Under the pieces are notes generated by a model, which was given only the letters and a program-made list of their open reading frames with translations, was not told the origin of the DNA and made no database searches. A stretch of DNA of 64,000 bases from Chamaelirium japonicum (taxonomy: Eukaryota; Streptophyta; Magnoliopsida; Liliales; Melanthiaceae). The translations under genes were made by a program, and so were the position numbers. Shown in pieces: positions 21,439 to 32,760 of this stretch. The DNA is taken from positions 36,117,137 to 36,181,136 of the forward strand of contig OX393554.1 of NCBI GenBank assembly GCA_947650365.1, given 5' to 3'. Every line of letters starts with the position of its first letter. Within the stretch, counting starts at the first letter, position 1.

Positions 21439-22126
21439 TAGGGGTGTTCATCGGTTCGGGTTGACCCGCCAAACCGAACCGAACCGGTCTATTTGGTTCG
21501 GTTTGGATCGGGTATTTTTGACCGTTCGGTTTGGTTCGGTTCCAAAAAAAAAAAAACCCGATATGATCGGTTCGGTTCTGGGTTGTGAGTTTTTTAACCC
21601 AAACCAACCCAACCGAACCATTGGTACTATAACCTCAATAGTTATTACTATACAGTGTACAATCTCACTAATATTGTACATTACATGGTGGTGACCCCAA
21701 TTACCACCATTCGGTGCATTCAAAACTTTCAAGTGTACAACGATGTGATAAAAGTGAAGGGTGTTACCCACATAATGACTAGCATCCCCAAATCCTAACT
21801 TATGAAATATCTCAAAGTGAAAAATTAAGGGTGTTACTAGTAATTCTATAGGGGCAAATAGCAACACCCAAAGTTAAAGGCTTAAAAATGAAATCTGAAC
21901 CAACTCAGCGGCTCAACCATTCATGCCTCACGGTGTGATGACGAGCGATTTGAAAGACCCGCAGAACCGAACCGAACCAAACCGAACGTACTTTTTCTGT
22001 TTGGTTTGGTTCGGTTTTTACCAAGGAATGGTTTGGTTTGGTTCCATTTTCTAGAGAACCGATCAACTTCGGTTCGGTTCCAAAATTATCAAAAAACCGA
22101 ACCAACCCGAACCATGAACACCCCTA
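21439..22126. mobile_element. hAT-like non-autonomous element (TAGGGGTG family), 688 bp
   Basis: It starts TAGGGGTGTTCATCGGTTCG and ends GAACCATGAACACCCCTA. A perfect 8-bp duplication CGTACCGG flanks it (21431-21438 and 22127-22134). Subterminal arrays of GGTTCGGTTTGG and its complement surround an AT-rich middle. No transposase is encoded. It inserted into the leader of Copia no. 2. Confidence 0.92.
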
Positions 22127-22139
22127 CGTACCGGAGCTC

Positions 22140-22686
22140 GAGCGTACCCCCGGCCCGCAGCAAACCCTGCCTGATATCCCCTCTTTTTCCCGCACCGGAT
22201 CCCGCCGCATCGGATCCCCCGCGCTGGATCCCACCGCATCGAATCGCAGCTCTCTCTTTCTATCTCTCTCTCTTTCCCGCACCGGATCCCTCCGCTCATC
22301 CCGCACCGCTCATCCCGCACCGCACCGCTGTATCCTGCACGCACCGCTCTATCCCGCATCGGATCCCGCCGCTTTATCCCGTATCACATCGGTTATCCCG
22401 CACCGCAGTTCTATCCCATACCGCTGTGACCTATCCCGTACCGGATCTATCTCGTACGCAGTCCTATCCCGTATCGGTCTATCCTGCATCGCTGCTGTGC
22501 CCTATCCCGCACCGCAGCCCTATCCCGTACGGGACCTATCCCGCACCACAGCATATTCCGTATCGGATCTATCCCGTATCGGACCTATCTCGCACACAGA
22601 CCTATCCCGTACCGGACCTTATCCCGCACTGCTATTGTGCTCTATCTCGTTTCAGAATCCTATCATGCACCGGAGCCCTATCCCTG
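22140..22686 (+). repeat. degenerate CCGCACCGGATCC / CTATCCCGTA repeats in the Copia no. 2 leader
   Basis: Short imperfect units such as CTATCCCGCACCGCAGCC recur dozens of times up to the gag start. This is the counterpart of the C-rich leader of Copia no. 1, and the open frame through it is compositional. Confidence 0.85.
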
Positions 22687-25600
22687 ATGGCATCTTCTGA
22701 TCTACCCACAGTGGCGTCCTCTGCTCCGTACGAAGTGTCATATGTTCCGTTCTCGGTGACACCTATTGAACAAATAAGGGATTTTCTTCCAATCTCTACG
22801 GACTTTCCCCTTGTGACCGTCGCGGACTGGACTGCGTGGTCGGCTATAGTCCGAAGTGTTCTGGATGGTCATGCCTTATACGGGCACCTTGACGGATCTA
22901 CTCCTGCTCCTACAACGACCTCTGACTCCGTGGCTTTTGAATTTTGGAGAGGTCGTGATCGACGTGTTCGCGCTTTTTTAGTTGCCTTGGTCGATCGCTC
23001 TCTTCGTGCAGATCTTGTCACCTTCCCTACTGCTGCAGAACTCTGGGTCTACCTTACTGAGCGCTTTGTGGAGCAAAGCGGGGCTCGCGAGTATCAGCTC
23101 CTCTCTCAGGCCCAGTCTGCTCAGCAAGGGGAGCAGACTATTCGGCAGTTTCATAGCCTTATGCGTGGCTATTGGCGTGAACTTCAGGCTTTGGAGCCCC
23201 CTCTGTTGGAAGTGTCCAGAGTCAGTGCCACCTGGCGTGAGTTGCAGCTCTTTCGGGAACGACAACAGCTCTACCAATTTCTGATGGCTCTTTGCCCTGA
23301 GTTCTCTCCTCTTGCGGGTCAGCTGATTCATCGAGATCCGCTTCCTCGTCTCGATGTTGTCGTCGCCGAGCTTCTTGCCGAGGAGACACGTCTTCGCACC
23401 GTGGCTGCCCGCCGAGCCCCTGTATCCTCTAGCTTTGAGGTGGTTCTAGCTGCTACTCCCCCCCCCCCCCCCCCGAGAATTCCTCCTTCTCGGGGTGGTT
23501 CTCGTCTCGCTGGTCTGCCTGATACTCGGCGATGCACCCACTGTGGCAAGACAAGGCACACGACTGACACCTGTTGGCTTCTCTTGGCTTCTCCACCTAG
23601 AGAAGCGTGCTGCTCCACCTCACTATAGTCGCCTTACTGCTGCCGCTGCTAGTACCACTACTACTGTTCCTGCCCCCACTTCTACTGCAGCTACTACGAC
23701 GGATCGCCTTCAGCATCTCGAGATACGTCTTGAGCAGCTCCTTCTGTAGCCTACCCCCGGTCCTTCAGGCTCCTCCGATCTCTCTGCCTTCTCTGCCACC
23801 TCGGGTACCTCTGCACCTTGGATTATGGACTCTGGGGCCTCTCACCACATGACTCCTAACCACTCTATTCTTACTGACTGTTCTCCTGCCCACCGCATTC
23901 CTCCGATACACACTGCGGATGGCTCTCTTCTAGCCATCTCGCAGACTGGGTCCATCTCTTCTAACTTTCTCTCTTTACCTTTTGTTCTATATGCTCCTCA
24001 GCTTCGCATGAACTTGATCTCTATTAGCAGCCTTTGTGATTCTGGCCTGATAGTTAATTTTTCTTCCTCCTTTTGTGTTGTGCAGGACCCACGCTCGGGA
24101 CAGAGGATTGGTGCTGCTCGTAGGGTTGGTGGCTTATATCACCTAGAGTATCTTCATCTACCTCCTGTTGTCTGTAGTGCTGTCTTTTCTGATGCCGACC
24201 TATGGCACAGGAGGCTAGGTCATGTGTTTGAACCTCAGCTTAAAAGTCTTTTCCGATCAGGAGCTTTAGGCCGTGGCTCATTTTCTCGCCTTTCTTTTTG
24301 CAATGGATATCAGTTGGCTAAGTATTCTGCTAGCCCCTTTTCTACTAGTTTGTCGTAGTCATGTAGTCCGTTTGATCTAGTGCACTCAGATATTTGGGGT
24401 CCTGCACCTTTTCCTTCTATGCATGACTATCTTTATTATGTTAGTTTTATTGATGATTATTCACACTTCACATGGGTGTATCTTCTTCGCCAGCGTTCTG
24501 ACATTCTTGACATCTATCAGACCTTCACCGGCATGATTCATACTCAGTTTCATGCTCGTATTAAAACTTTTAGGTCTGATTGCGCCCACGAATATCTCTC
24601 TTCTATAATGCGTTCTATTCTTCAATCCCATGGGACTCTCTTCCAACAATCATGTCCTCATACTCATGAGCAGAATGGTGTTGCAGAGCGAAAGCATCGT
24701 CATATTCTTGAGACAGCTCGTGCTCAGCTTATCTCCTCATGCGTTCCTCGCACCTTCTGGGCTGAGGCTATTTTGACCTCCGCTAACCTCATTAACATCA
24801 CCCCTTCCTCTGTCCTCGCGGGTGTTTCACCTCACGAGCGTCTCTTTGGCTCCCCTCCTGATTACAGCATGCTTCGTACTTTGGGTGCACATGTTTTGTC
24901 CTCCTTCCTTCTCATAAGCATAACAAACTGTCGGCTAGGTCCACTAAGTGTGTACTCTTGGGAATCAGTTCTGAGCACAAGGGGTATCGTTGCTATGACC
25001 CCTTGGGTCATCGTCTTCATATCTCTCGACATATCACTTTTATTGAACATGTTCCTTACTACTCTCCTACATCTCAGGATCTCACATTCCTTGAGGTTTC
25101 TCCTATCTCCTCCACCATGCCTCCTCCTATCTCATCCGCTCCTCCTCCTGCCACTGCTCTTGAGTTTTTACCTCCTACTCCTGTAGTCGTCCCTTCTACA
25201 CACTTGAGTCCTTCCTCTCCTTCGGATCCCTCGTCTCCTCTACCTGTTTCTTATTCATCTGATCCGCTACCTGCCATACCTTCATCTGTCAGTGACTCCT
25301 CTGGTACTCCATCCATTTCGGGTAGCCTACCTCTACCGGATGTGGATCCTCACAGTCCTCCTCGCTACCCCTAGCGCGAGCGTCGCCCTCCCGACCACTT
25401 TGGCTACTCCCCTGATCGTTTTGGTGTTGCTGCTGTCACTTCTTACTCGCCTCAGTTCGTTACCTACCTTACCGTCCTTCACATAGACAGAGAGCCCAGG
25501 TCTTACAAAGAGGCATTGCAGTACCCTGTGTGGCAGCAGGCTATAGCTGAGGAGGTTCAAGCCTTTGTGCTGACTCAAACATAGGAGATTGTGCCTCTGC

Positions 25601-27020
25601 CTCCTGGTGTCGAGCCTATCAGCTGTAAATGGGTCTTCAAGATCAAGCATCGCCCAAATGGCTCTATTGACCGATACAAAGCCCGTCTCGTTGCTAGAGG
25701 TTTCACTCAGGGGTATGGGATTGATTATAATGAGACGTTTGCTCCAGTAGCTCAGATGACCACCATTCGGACTCTTCTCGTTGTTGCTGCTGCTAGAGGT
25801 TGGCCCCTGTCACAGATGGATGTGAAGAATGCTTTTCTTCATGGTGATCTCTCCGAGGTTGTCTATATACAGCCTCCTCCAGGCCTCCGCATACCTTCTC
25901 AGCATGTATGTCGCCTTCGTCGAGCTATCTATAGCCTCAAACAGACTCCTCATGCCTGGTTTGAGTGTTTCCGTCGCACAGTTACTGACATCGGCTTTGT
26001 GGAGAGCGTTCAAGACCATTCTATGTTTGTGCGGACTTCTCCCCAGGGCCGGACAATCATCCTTCTCTATGTCGATGACATGATTCTTACAGGTGATGAC
26101 ACCAGTGCCATAGCCTCCCTTCAGGAGCATCTTCAGAGCCAATTTCAGATGAAAGATCTTGGTCCTCTACGTTATTTTCTTGGCCTGGAGGTTGCTAGGA
26201 GTACTAGAGGGATTCTGCTTTCTCAACAGAAGTACACCACTGATATTCTTGCTTGGGCTGCACTTTCTGATTGCCATACAGTTGACAGTCCTCTTGAGCT
26301 TCATGTGAAACTCTGTCCCACCGATGGTGAGCCCCTCTCAGATCCCACCAGGTACTGCGAGATAGTTGGTCAGCTAGTTTATTTCCGCATCACCAGACCG
26401 GATATTGCTCTGCAGTCAGTGTTCTCAGCCAGTTTGTGGATGCCCCTCACTCTATTCACTATGCTGCTCTTCTTCGGACTCTTAGGTACCTTCGCGGCAC
26501 TATCACTCGGTCGCTCTTCTTCTCGTCATCCTCCTCTTTAGCTTTTCGTGCATACTCTGATGCCGATTGGGCAGGGGACCCGACTACTCGCCGCTCGACT
26601 ACTGGTTATTGTCTATTTCTTGGTGATTCTCTTATCTCCTGGAAGAGCAAGAAGTAGGCCGTGGTTTCTCTCTCCAGTATCGAGGCTGAGTTTCGTGCCA
26701 TGGCCACTACTACTAAGGAGATCGTTCATCTCCGACGTCTTCTTCGAGATCTTGGTGTTGATACCTCAGGACCCACCGCTCTTCATTGTGACAACAAGAG
26801 TGCCATTCAGATTGTCAGCAATCCGGTGTTTCATGAGCGGACCAAGCACATTGAGATAGATTGTTACTTCTCCAGGGAGCAGTACGAGGCTGGGACCTTC
26901 TCTCTGCCTTATGTCTCTTCGACGGAGCAGATTGCTGACTTATTCACGAAGTCCCATCCATCTCCTCGTTTTTTGTTTCTTATTCGCAAACTCTCAGTGC
27001 TTGACCCACCGTGCGTTTGA
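22687..27020 (+). pseudogene. gag-pol of Copia no. 2, broken
   Basis: Gag starts at ATG 22687. Its zinc knuckle (about 23533) reads CTHCGKTRHTTDTC, with Arg in place of the usual Gly before His. Gag ends at 23626-23628, and the next part is in another frame: protease WIMDSGASHH (about 23820), integrase HSDIWGP (about 24380) and EQNGVAERKHRH (about 24668). The reverse transcriptase has YVDDMILTGDD (about 26069) and RNase H has SDADWAGD. Stops lie at 24356-24358, 25372-25374, 25582-25584 and 26655-26657. Frame changes occur between gag and protease, near 24890 and near 26410. It is more decayed than Copia no. 1, in line with its more diverged LTRs. Confidence 0.92.
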
Positions 27021-27027
27021 GGGGGGG

Positions 27028-27182
27028 TGTTAATGTATTTATTATTTCTGTCCTTTCCCACTGCTACACGTAGGGGCTTTCCCACGGGTATACGCATGTA
27101 TTGTCTATATATATGTTGGCTATGTGCCTAATGAGAGTTGTCCGGTTTTCTCCCAAACCCTAGCCTTTTCTATCTCGTAACA
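27028..27182 (+). repeat. 3' LTR of Copia no. 2
   Basis: The 155-bp repeat matches 21162-21316 with five mismatches. It is preceded by the purine tract TTTGAGGGGGGG and followed by the duplication ACCCT. Confidence 0.95.
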
Positions 27183-27183
27183 A

Positions 27184-27343
27184 CCCTCTATTCCTTACTC
27201 TCTTCTGCAGGATCGAGTTTCAACGATACAGATTGAAAGCTTTAATTTTCAATCGGTACCATTGCATACGTACAGAACCCAATTAAAAATTGATCTACAC
27301 CATTGAATCCCGATCCTGCGCATGGTACCAAGGAATAGAGGGG
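27184..27343. repeat. short inverted-repeat element at the insertion site of Copia no. 2
   Basis: The left arm 27184-27225 (CCCTCTATTCCTTACTC ... GCAGGATCG) is the reverse complement of 27301-27343 (CGATCCTGC ... AAGGAATAGAGGGG) with a few differences. It is a 160-bp MITE-like hairpin, and Copia no. 2 landed at its left end. Confidence 0.7.
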
Positions 27344-28190
27344 AATAAAGACACCTAGGAATAGAGACAAGTCGAACCCCCGCCGTTCCCCTGCAACGAA
27401 TACATTGCCATATTATTTTTTTTCTTCTAATTTGTAATGGGTCTTGGCGCAACCTATCAAACTTGCTTGAAAGAGAGAACATGGGACTGATCACGCAAGA
27501 CGTTATTTATGCCTGCATCCAATGAGCCCCCCTTTGGTATTGAAATCTTTTCATAATAGGTTAGTCCACGCTAAGGTGTATTCTTGTAGATAATTGAGTG
27601 ATAAAGTAAGAAATATTAGCCTTTTAATGTTCGAGCTTTGTTTAGGGTCTTCAAACTTGAGCGAGTAATGGATTATGACATATTTCTATTGAGCGGTTAG
27701 TCCCACATCGGTAATTGGAGCAGAGATCATTGTCTTTATATATCAGTTGTGTTTTTCTCTCTCTAAAAGGTTGGTGGTTTAATTGGAACACTAAGGATGT
27801 TGTCATATGGTATCCGACCTGGACCCTGCTTTTAAATCCACTAGTTACGGTTCAAACAAACAGTAATTGAGACATTGGATAGAATTGATGAACAGTTCAT
27901 ATGATGAGCATCATGTTATTATCCCAATCACTATTCATACAAACAGTAACACGATCATGAATAGTAATCCATGCAATTCTCTTGGCGAGAGTATCTAGTT
28001 ATTGTTCATATATCTCCACTACTATTTATATAAAAGGTAATCAGTGCAATCTATACTGTAGTAGTAAAGTAGTAGCCCTCAAACAACTGGGTGCCATGTG
28101 GCAACCATCTCATTCTTCTTTAAGTGCCAAGTGGCAACCTCAAGTGATGGTTCTTCTCGGAAAACGCTAGCTCTCAGGTCTCAACAAACC
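27344..28190. other. intergenic, no gene recognised
   Basis: No coding sequence is recognised. At 27699-27710 there is AGTCCCACATCG, identical to the plant snRNA upstream sequence element consensus, followed 24 bp later by a TATA-like TTTATATAT (27735-27743). The downstream sequence does not match U6, U3 or 7SL RNA. A poly-C run follows at 28192-28213. Confidence 0.5.
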
Positions 28191-28373
28191 GCCCCCCCCC
28201 CCCCCCCCCCCCCTTCTCTCTCTCTCTCCACGGTGTGATTTTCTTAGCCTGGTTGAAACCGGGCCACACAACTCGTTCACAGTAGGCCATGTGCTCATAG
28301 AAAAGTCGATAGTGTACATGTGTCCATAAGATAGTGGGCCACGTGTTCATATTTGATCCAAATTTAAAACATA

Positions 28374-28670
28374 CTAGTAAGAAACCCGGGCAATGCCCGA
28401 ATGCTTCATGCACGCCATTTGGCAAAGACGACATCACAACTATTCGAAGAAGTGTGAAATCTGAAGTGAGTGTGATTCACTTGTTAGAGAGAGAGATGTT
28501 AGTCAAATAACCATTGAATGCCATTGAATGAAAATTTATCATCTTTATGGTAGGTTTTTAAATGGATTTAAAAGAGAGCCGCATTCACACACGGAAGAAG
28601 AATTCTAACTCTTTAAAAGACGTCCACGTGTCACAACACAGGAGAGAGGCTTCCATTTTAGTATATAGTA
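28374..28670 (-). mobile_element. Helitron-like element, copy D
   Basis: Read on the minus strand, the copy begins TACTATATACTAAAATGGAA and ends with the hairpin CGGGCATTGCCCG, a short T-rich spacer and CTAG, the CTRR-type 3' end of Helitrons. It has no terminal inverted repeat or target duplication. It encodes no Rep/helicase, so it is non-autonomous. It abuts copy E head to tail. Confidence 0.75.
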
Positions 28671-28973
28671 CTAGTAAGAACCCCGGGCAATGCCCGAATA
28701 TGTTTGATGCACGCCATTTGGCAAAGACGACATCACAACTGTTCAAAAAAATGTAAAATTTGAAATGAGTGTGATTCACTTGTTAGAGAGAGAGATTAAC
28801 ATCAAATGATCATTAAATATCATTGAATGAAAATTTATCATCTTTATGGTTGGTTTTTAAATGAATTTAAAAAGGAGCCGCGTTCATACACGGAAAAAGA
28901 ATTCTAACTCTTTAAGAGACGTCCACGTGTCACAACACGGGAGAGAGGCTTCCATTTTAGTATATAGTATAGA
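28671..28973 (-). mobile_element. Helitron-like element, copy E
   Basis: The structure is that of copy D: 5' TCTATACTATATACTAAAAT and 3' GGGCATTGCCCGGGGTTCTT followed by ACTAG, on the minus strand. The two copies are closely similar across their full length. Confidence 0.75.
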
Positions 28974-29344
28974 TAGATACAGTAGCCATGATGAAGTGTG
29001 AACACATGGCGGGTTATTATTGGTAGGTCTTGCTTCCTGTCAACAAACTTTTTCCCTTTGGGAGAGAGTTCATAGGAGGACATGAACAATGTCCTATGAA
29101 CAATAACAATATTCTCCAATTAAATAGTCGTATAGCTTATTTGATTCTCCTTTACAAACATACTTTCAGCCTATTCCAACTTGATGTAAGGCTTTTCCAC
29201 CTCTTTCTAGATAACTAGCTGAATTTTTCATTCTAGGAAAAAAATTTACAACACTAAGCAAAACTTAGCACCCTAGTTGCTCACCTAAGCTATACGGTGC
29301 AAGAAATATGCAACTTTTGAAATCTCAGAAAATTTAAAGCGTTT
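28974..29344. other. no gene recognised
   Basis: Sequence between the Helitron copies and the Copia no. 3 remnant; no coding signal, LTR or purine tract was found. The missing 3' end of Copia no. 3 would be expected here. Confidence 0.5.
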
Positions 29345-31405
29345 TCATCTGTGTGAACCTTTTTTATCTCAATCTTACCATCGTCCAGCCAGTCCATGAT
29401 CTTGTTGTACCTGATGTCTATGTGCTTCGTTCTTGCATGGAAGGTCAAATTTTTCGCCAAACAAATTGTACTATGACTATCGCACTGTACCGTAATAGAG
29501 CTCTTGACTCAATCAGTCTCAATTCACCAGCTAGGCCCCTCAACCAAATAGTCTACATCCAGTCTTGCCCCTTGCTGGTTGCAGCAGCCTCATCATAGCT
29601 TGCTAGATCATCTTCACTGATGATGAAGGCATAACATGCTTCATCATCCCAACCATATAGCCAAGGCTGTTTGATGGTCCTTTTTGACTTTCTCAGAACT
29701 GTGCCTGTAGGCTCCACCTGAACCTGTACCGGAGCCTCCTCCCGAGTCTCCGATGGTGTCTCCATTTGCTGTTGCTCGTCTACATCGCCCTCGAATGTGC
29801 CAACTGCTTCGCCCTCAGTTATCTGACCCATATCTATCAAGAAAATTAGAACCTTTGTAGTATTCTTTTTCTGACTGGATTTTACTGTATCGACCTTTAT
29901 CTCTACCATAAACATGGTCGTCTCATCAAAGATGATATCTCAACTAACGATTTTCTTCTGGTTCTTCGGATCCCACAACTTGAAGCCCTTCACTCCTCAT
30001 TCAAAGCCCATAAATATGTACTTCTGTGACTTTGGCTTCAACTTGTTCATCTCATTTCTCCGGATGAGAGCAAACGCCTTGCATCCGAACATCTTTATCA
30101 TAGAAAGATCCACATCTTTCCTATACCAAACCTCCTCGGCACACCTTAATTTCCGTAGCTTCAAGGAAGATCGATTAACCAAATAACACGCATGGTTAAC
30201 CAACTCTGCCCAAAATGAATTGGGCAGATTGCATGCACTTGTATGCACCTTTCTTTTTCCATGAGAGTTATGTTTATCATTTCTGCAGTGCCATTCTACT
30301 GAGAAATCTTCTTCATCATGAAATGCCTGACAATGTCCTCCTATTGATAGAATTCTATGAACCTTCCATCATTGTATTCACCTCCGTTATCACTCCTTAA
30401 GTACTTGATCTTTCTTCCAGTCAGATTTTCCATCTCTATCTTCTAAGTTTTTAATTTATCAAATACTTCAAACTTCTCGCGCATAAAGTAGACTCAAACC
30501 TTCCGAGAGTAATCATCGAAGAACGTGATAAAATACCAAGCTTCATCATGCGAACAAGTCAGAACCGGTCTCGAAACATTGGAGTGAATGTAGTCAAGAG
30601 CATCTTTCGCCCTTTTCTCCGTAGAAGCTAAGTTGAACGAAACCTTGTACTGCTTTCCCATAATACATGATCGGTATAACTATAATTTGCACTCATCTAC
30701 ACCTTTCAGCAGCTTCCTTTTGTATAGTTTCTACAGCTCACTTTCGCTCATGTGGCTCAACCTTTGATATCATAGCAAAGCCGGAACTCGTTCTAAGTTG
30801 ACATTTGTGAAGACTTTCGCTCCACCCAAGACTGTGCTTCTTGACAGTTTGTATAGATTATTCGTAGGCTTATCTTCTCTCATCACCACAAGTGATCACT
30901 TGGTAACCTTGATCTTTATATCACTCGATGAGTAGGCACCCGTTTGCATCCAGAATATCCAAAGAAATAAGGTTCTTCTTGAAAGCTGGAATATGTTTGA
31001 CACTCCCGAGCGAATTAATCATACCGGCGTTCATATTCAGTTTTACCATTCCCATGCCTACTACCTTGTAGGAGGCTTCGTTCTCTATAAGAACTTCGCT
31101 ATAGTTCTTCTCCTCGTATATGACAAATCAATCGTTGTTTGCACACTTATAGAACATAAATTACTGTCAAGAATCCACTGAGATGAATTATTATATGAGG
31201 ATACGAAAATCAACTCTCAATCGCTGCTCTATGAAATGACACCCGTGCTTTGTCGGAGTTCTCTGTCTTCTTTTCCGTCTCCTTCATCTCATCTTGCAAC
31301 TCAGAGCAATTTCTCTTGATGTGGCCTTTCTTCCCATAGTGAAAGTATTTTAAATTCTTTGATCATCCCCTGGACATTAATCAGCTCTTATCCTGGTTCT
31401 AACTT
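29345..31405 (-). pseudogene. pol remnant of Copia no. 3 (integrase, start of reverse transcriptase, end of RNase H)
   Basis: Reading on the minus strand from 31405, the zinc knuckle (about 31345) is degenerate, with FHYGKKGHIKRNC lacking a Cys. The integrase has HSNVSRP (about 30590, catalytic Asp replaced by Asn), FFDDYSRKV and YLRSDNGGEY, then NSFWAELVNHACYLVNRS (about 30220). A run to SYDEAAATSKGQDWM (about 29575) is the usual start of the reverse transcriptase. This is followed directly by TIWLRGLASELRL and RYNKIMDWLDDGKIE, which belong to RNase H. Roughly the whole reverse transcriptase core has therefore been deleted. Several stops are present. Confidence 0.82.
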
Positions 31406-31635
31406 TGTAACATCCGCCCCAAACACATCCTAGTACTGCTCTCGCCCGAGCACGCTTAACTACGGAGGTCTTACGAAATCCGTAACAGCGCATGGTTTTT
31501 TTAGGATCTTTTTCTCCCCAACCGATGTAGGTCTAACTCGTGGCCTTGTACACCTCACCTCACGTCACCTCATCCATCTTGGCATCACAACCTCAGGAGT
31601 CTTGACTCTTGGCCTATTGGATCTTGGTCGTCACA
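31406..31635 (-). repeat. 3' LTR of Cassandra, with internal deletions
   Basis: The 230-bp copy matches 31716-32038 at both ends. It lacks about 55 bp of the 5S-like part and about 40 bp between the GTAAC and GGATCTT blocks. Confidence 0.9.
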
Positions 31636-31715
31636 ATCCACCCCCCTTAGGGCTATACGTCCTCGTATAGGGTTAGACCCCCCATTGCGAGAAGAACCTG
31701 GCTCTAATACTATTT

Positions 31716-32038
31716 TGTAACATCCGCCCCAAACACACAAGATATTATCCGCTTTGCCCGTGCCCACATGAGAACTTCCCAGGGGGTCACCCATCCTGGT
31801 ACTGCTCTCGCCCAAGCACGCTTAACTACGGAGTTCTTACGAAATTCGTAACGGCACACGATTTTAAAACGTGTCTTCTATGTTTGGGAGGGGAAATTAT
31901 ATAAGTAGCTCAGGATCTTCTTCTTTCCAAGTGATGTAGGGCTAACTCGTGGCCTTGTACACCTCACCTCACCTCATCCATCTTGGTATCATAGCCTCAG
32001 GAATTTGGCTCTTAGCCTATTGGATCTTGGTCGTCACA
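31716..32038 (-). repeat. 5' LTR of Cassandra
   Basis: The 323-bp LTR is the more complete copy, with the 5S-like block intact. Confidence 0.92.
31767..31843 (-). promoter_or_regulatory. 5S-rRNA-like internal promoter region in the Cassandra LTR
   Basis: The minus strand reads AGAACTCCGTAGTTAAGCGTG (through the box A region) and then GGATGGGTGACCCCCTGGGA (through box C), as in plant 5S rRNA. In Cassandra this block is thought to provide an RNA polymerase III promoter. The flanks differ from 5S genes, so it is not a real 5S gene. Confidence 0.88.
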
Positions 32039-32709
32039 AACTTCTAGCATGTCTATCCTTCGATCGGCTTCGGTGCTCATGAGCACTCTTCACCATAAGT
32101 CCTTCACCTTTCATATCTTCTCCTGTATTCTTATACATCTTCGTATAGGAGATGATTGCTTGAATGACCTCCTCAAACTTGAGAGTTTCCTTGCCGAATA
32201 TCAGGGTGGTTCTGAAGTGCTTGTAGAATGGTGAAAGAGACCGTAGCAAGAGCAGTGCCTCGTGATCTTCCTCATACTTTATCTCTACCCACAGAAGATC
32301 TAAAATGCACCGATTAAACATATTCAGGTGTTCCATCAAATCTTCGTCTTCATCCATAAGCAAGTCATATAATTCATCCTTCAAGAACAATCTGTTCGAG
32401 AGGGATTTTTCTATGTACAGTGACTGCAACTTATCCCAAGTAGTTTTAGCTGACGTCTCCTCCATGAAATTATACATAATCTCATTTGACAGATGAAGTT
32501 TAATAGAACTCATCGTCTTCTGATTTGCTTTTGATCAGGCTTCATCCATCGTTTCCTTTAGTGCATATTCTCTTCCCATAGTACACATGAGAAAATCTTG
32601 TTGTATCAATATTCCTCATCTTTCTCTGCCATAGCGTGAAGTTAGTCTTCTAATCGAATGGTTTGAGATCAATCTTCATGCTACCTATGATGGTCTTCTT
32701 TTTGGCCAT
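32034..32709 (-). pseudogene. gag remnant of Copia no. 3
   Basis: Translation from the ATG at 32709-32707 gives a start near MAKKKTIIGSMKIDLKPFD, followed by a stop. A UBN2-type gag follows from about 32513 to 32045 (WDKLQSLYIEKSLSNRLFLK, EVIQAIISYTKM). It runs up to the Cassandra insertion point. At least two stops lie near the start. Confidence 0.8.
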
Positions 32710-32745
32710 CTTTGATAAATCTGACGTAAAACCCTCTAAAACCTT

Positions 32746-32760
32746 GGCTCTGATACTAGT
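32746..32760 (-). promoter_or_regulatory. primer-binding site of Copia no. 3
   Basis: The minus strand reads ACTAGTATCAGAGCC immediately after the LTR end, a slightly changed initiator-Met primer-binding site. Confidence 0.75.

Larger units (their letters stand above)
21162..27182 (+). mobile_element. Ty1/Copia LTR retrotransposon no. 2, full length, defective
   Basis: It has 155-bp LTRs with five mismatches, an initiator-Met primer-binding site, a leader, broken gag-pol and a purine tract. The target duplication is a perfect ACCCT (21157-21161 and 27183-27187). Its proteins are closely related in layout and sequence to Copia no. 1. A hAT-like element (21439-22126) sits in the leader. Confidence 0.95.
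31406..32038 (-). mobile_element. Cassandra-type TRIM retrotransposon
   Basis: Two LTRs (31406-31635 and 31716-32038) run from TGTAACATCCGCCCC to TTGGTCGTCACA on the + strand. The element is read on the minus strand, where the LTR begins TGTGACGACC. The 80-bp internal region holds a PBS-like AGTATTAGAGCC next to the right LTR and a purine tract AAGGGGGG next to the left LTR. The target duplication AACTT is perfect (31401-31405 and 32039-32043). The right LTR carries a 5S-rRNA-like stretch, the hallmark of Cassandra. No protein is encoded. Confidence 0.93.

Noticed and set aside
22006..22686. N-terminal extension of the Copia no. 2 gag frame
   Set aside because: The extension runs through the hAT-like insertion and degenerate leader repeats. 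The homologous gag start is the ATG at 22687.
31767..31843. A 5S rRNA gene
   Set aside because: Only the central 5S-like part is present, inside an LTR with TG...CA ends and a target duplication, which identifies Cassandra.
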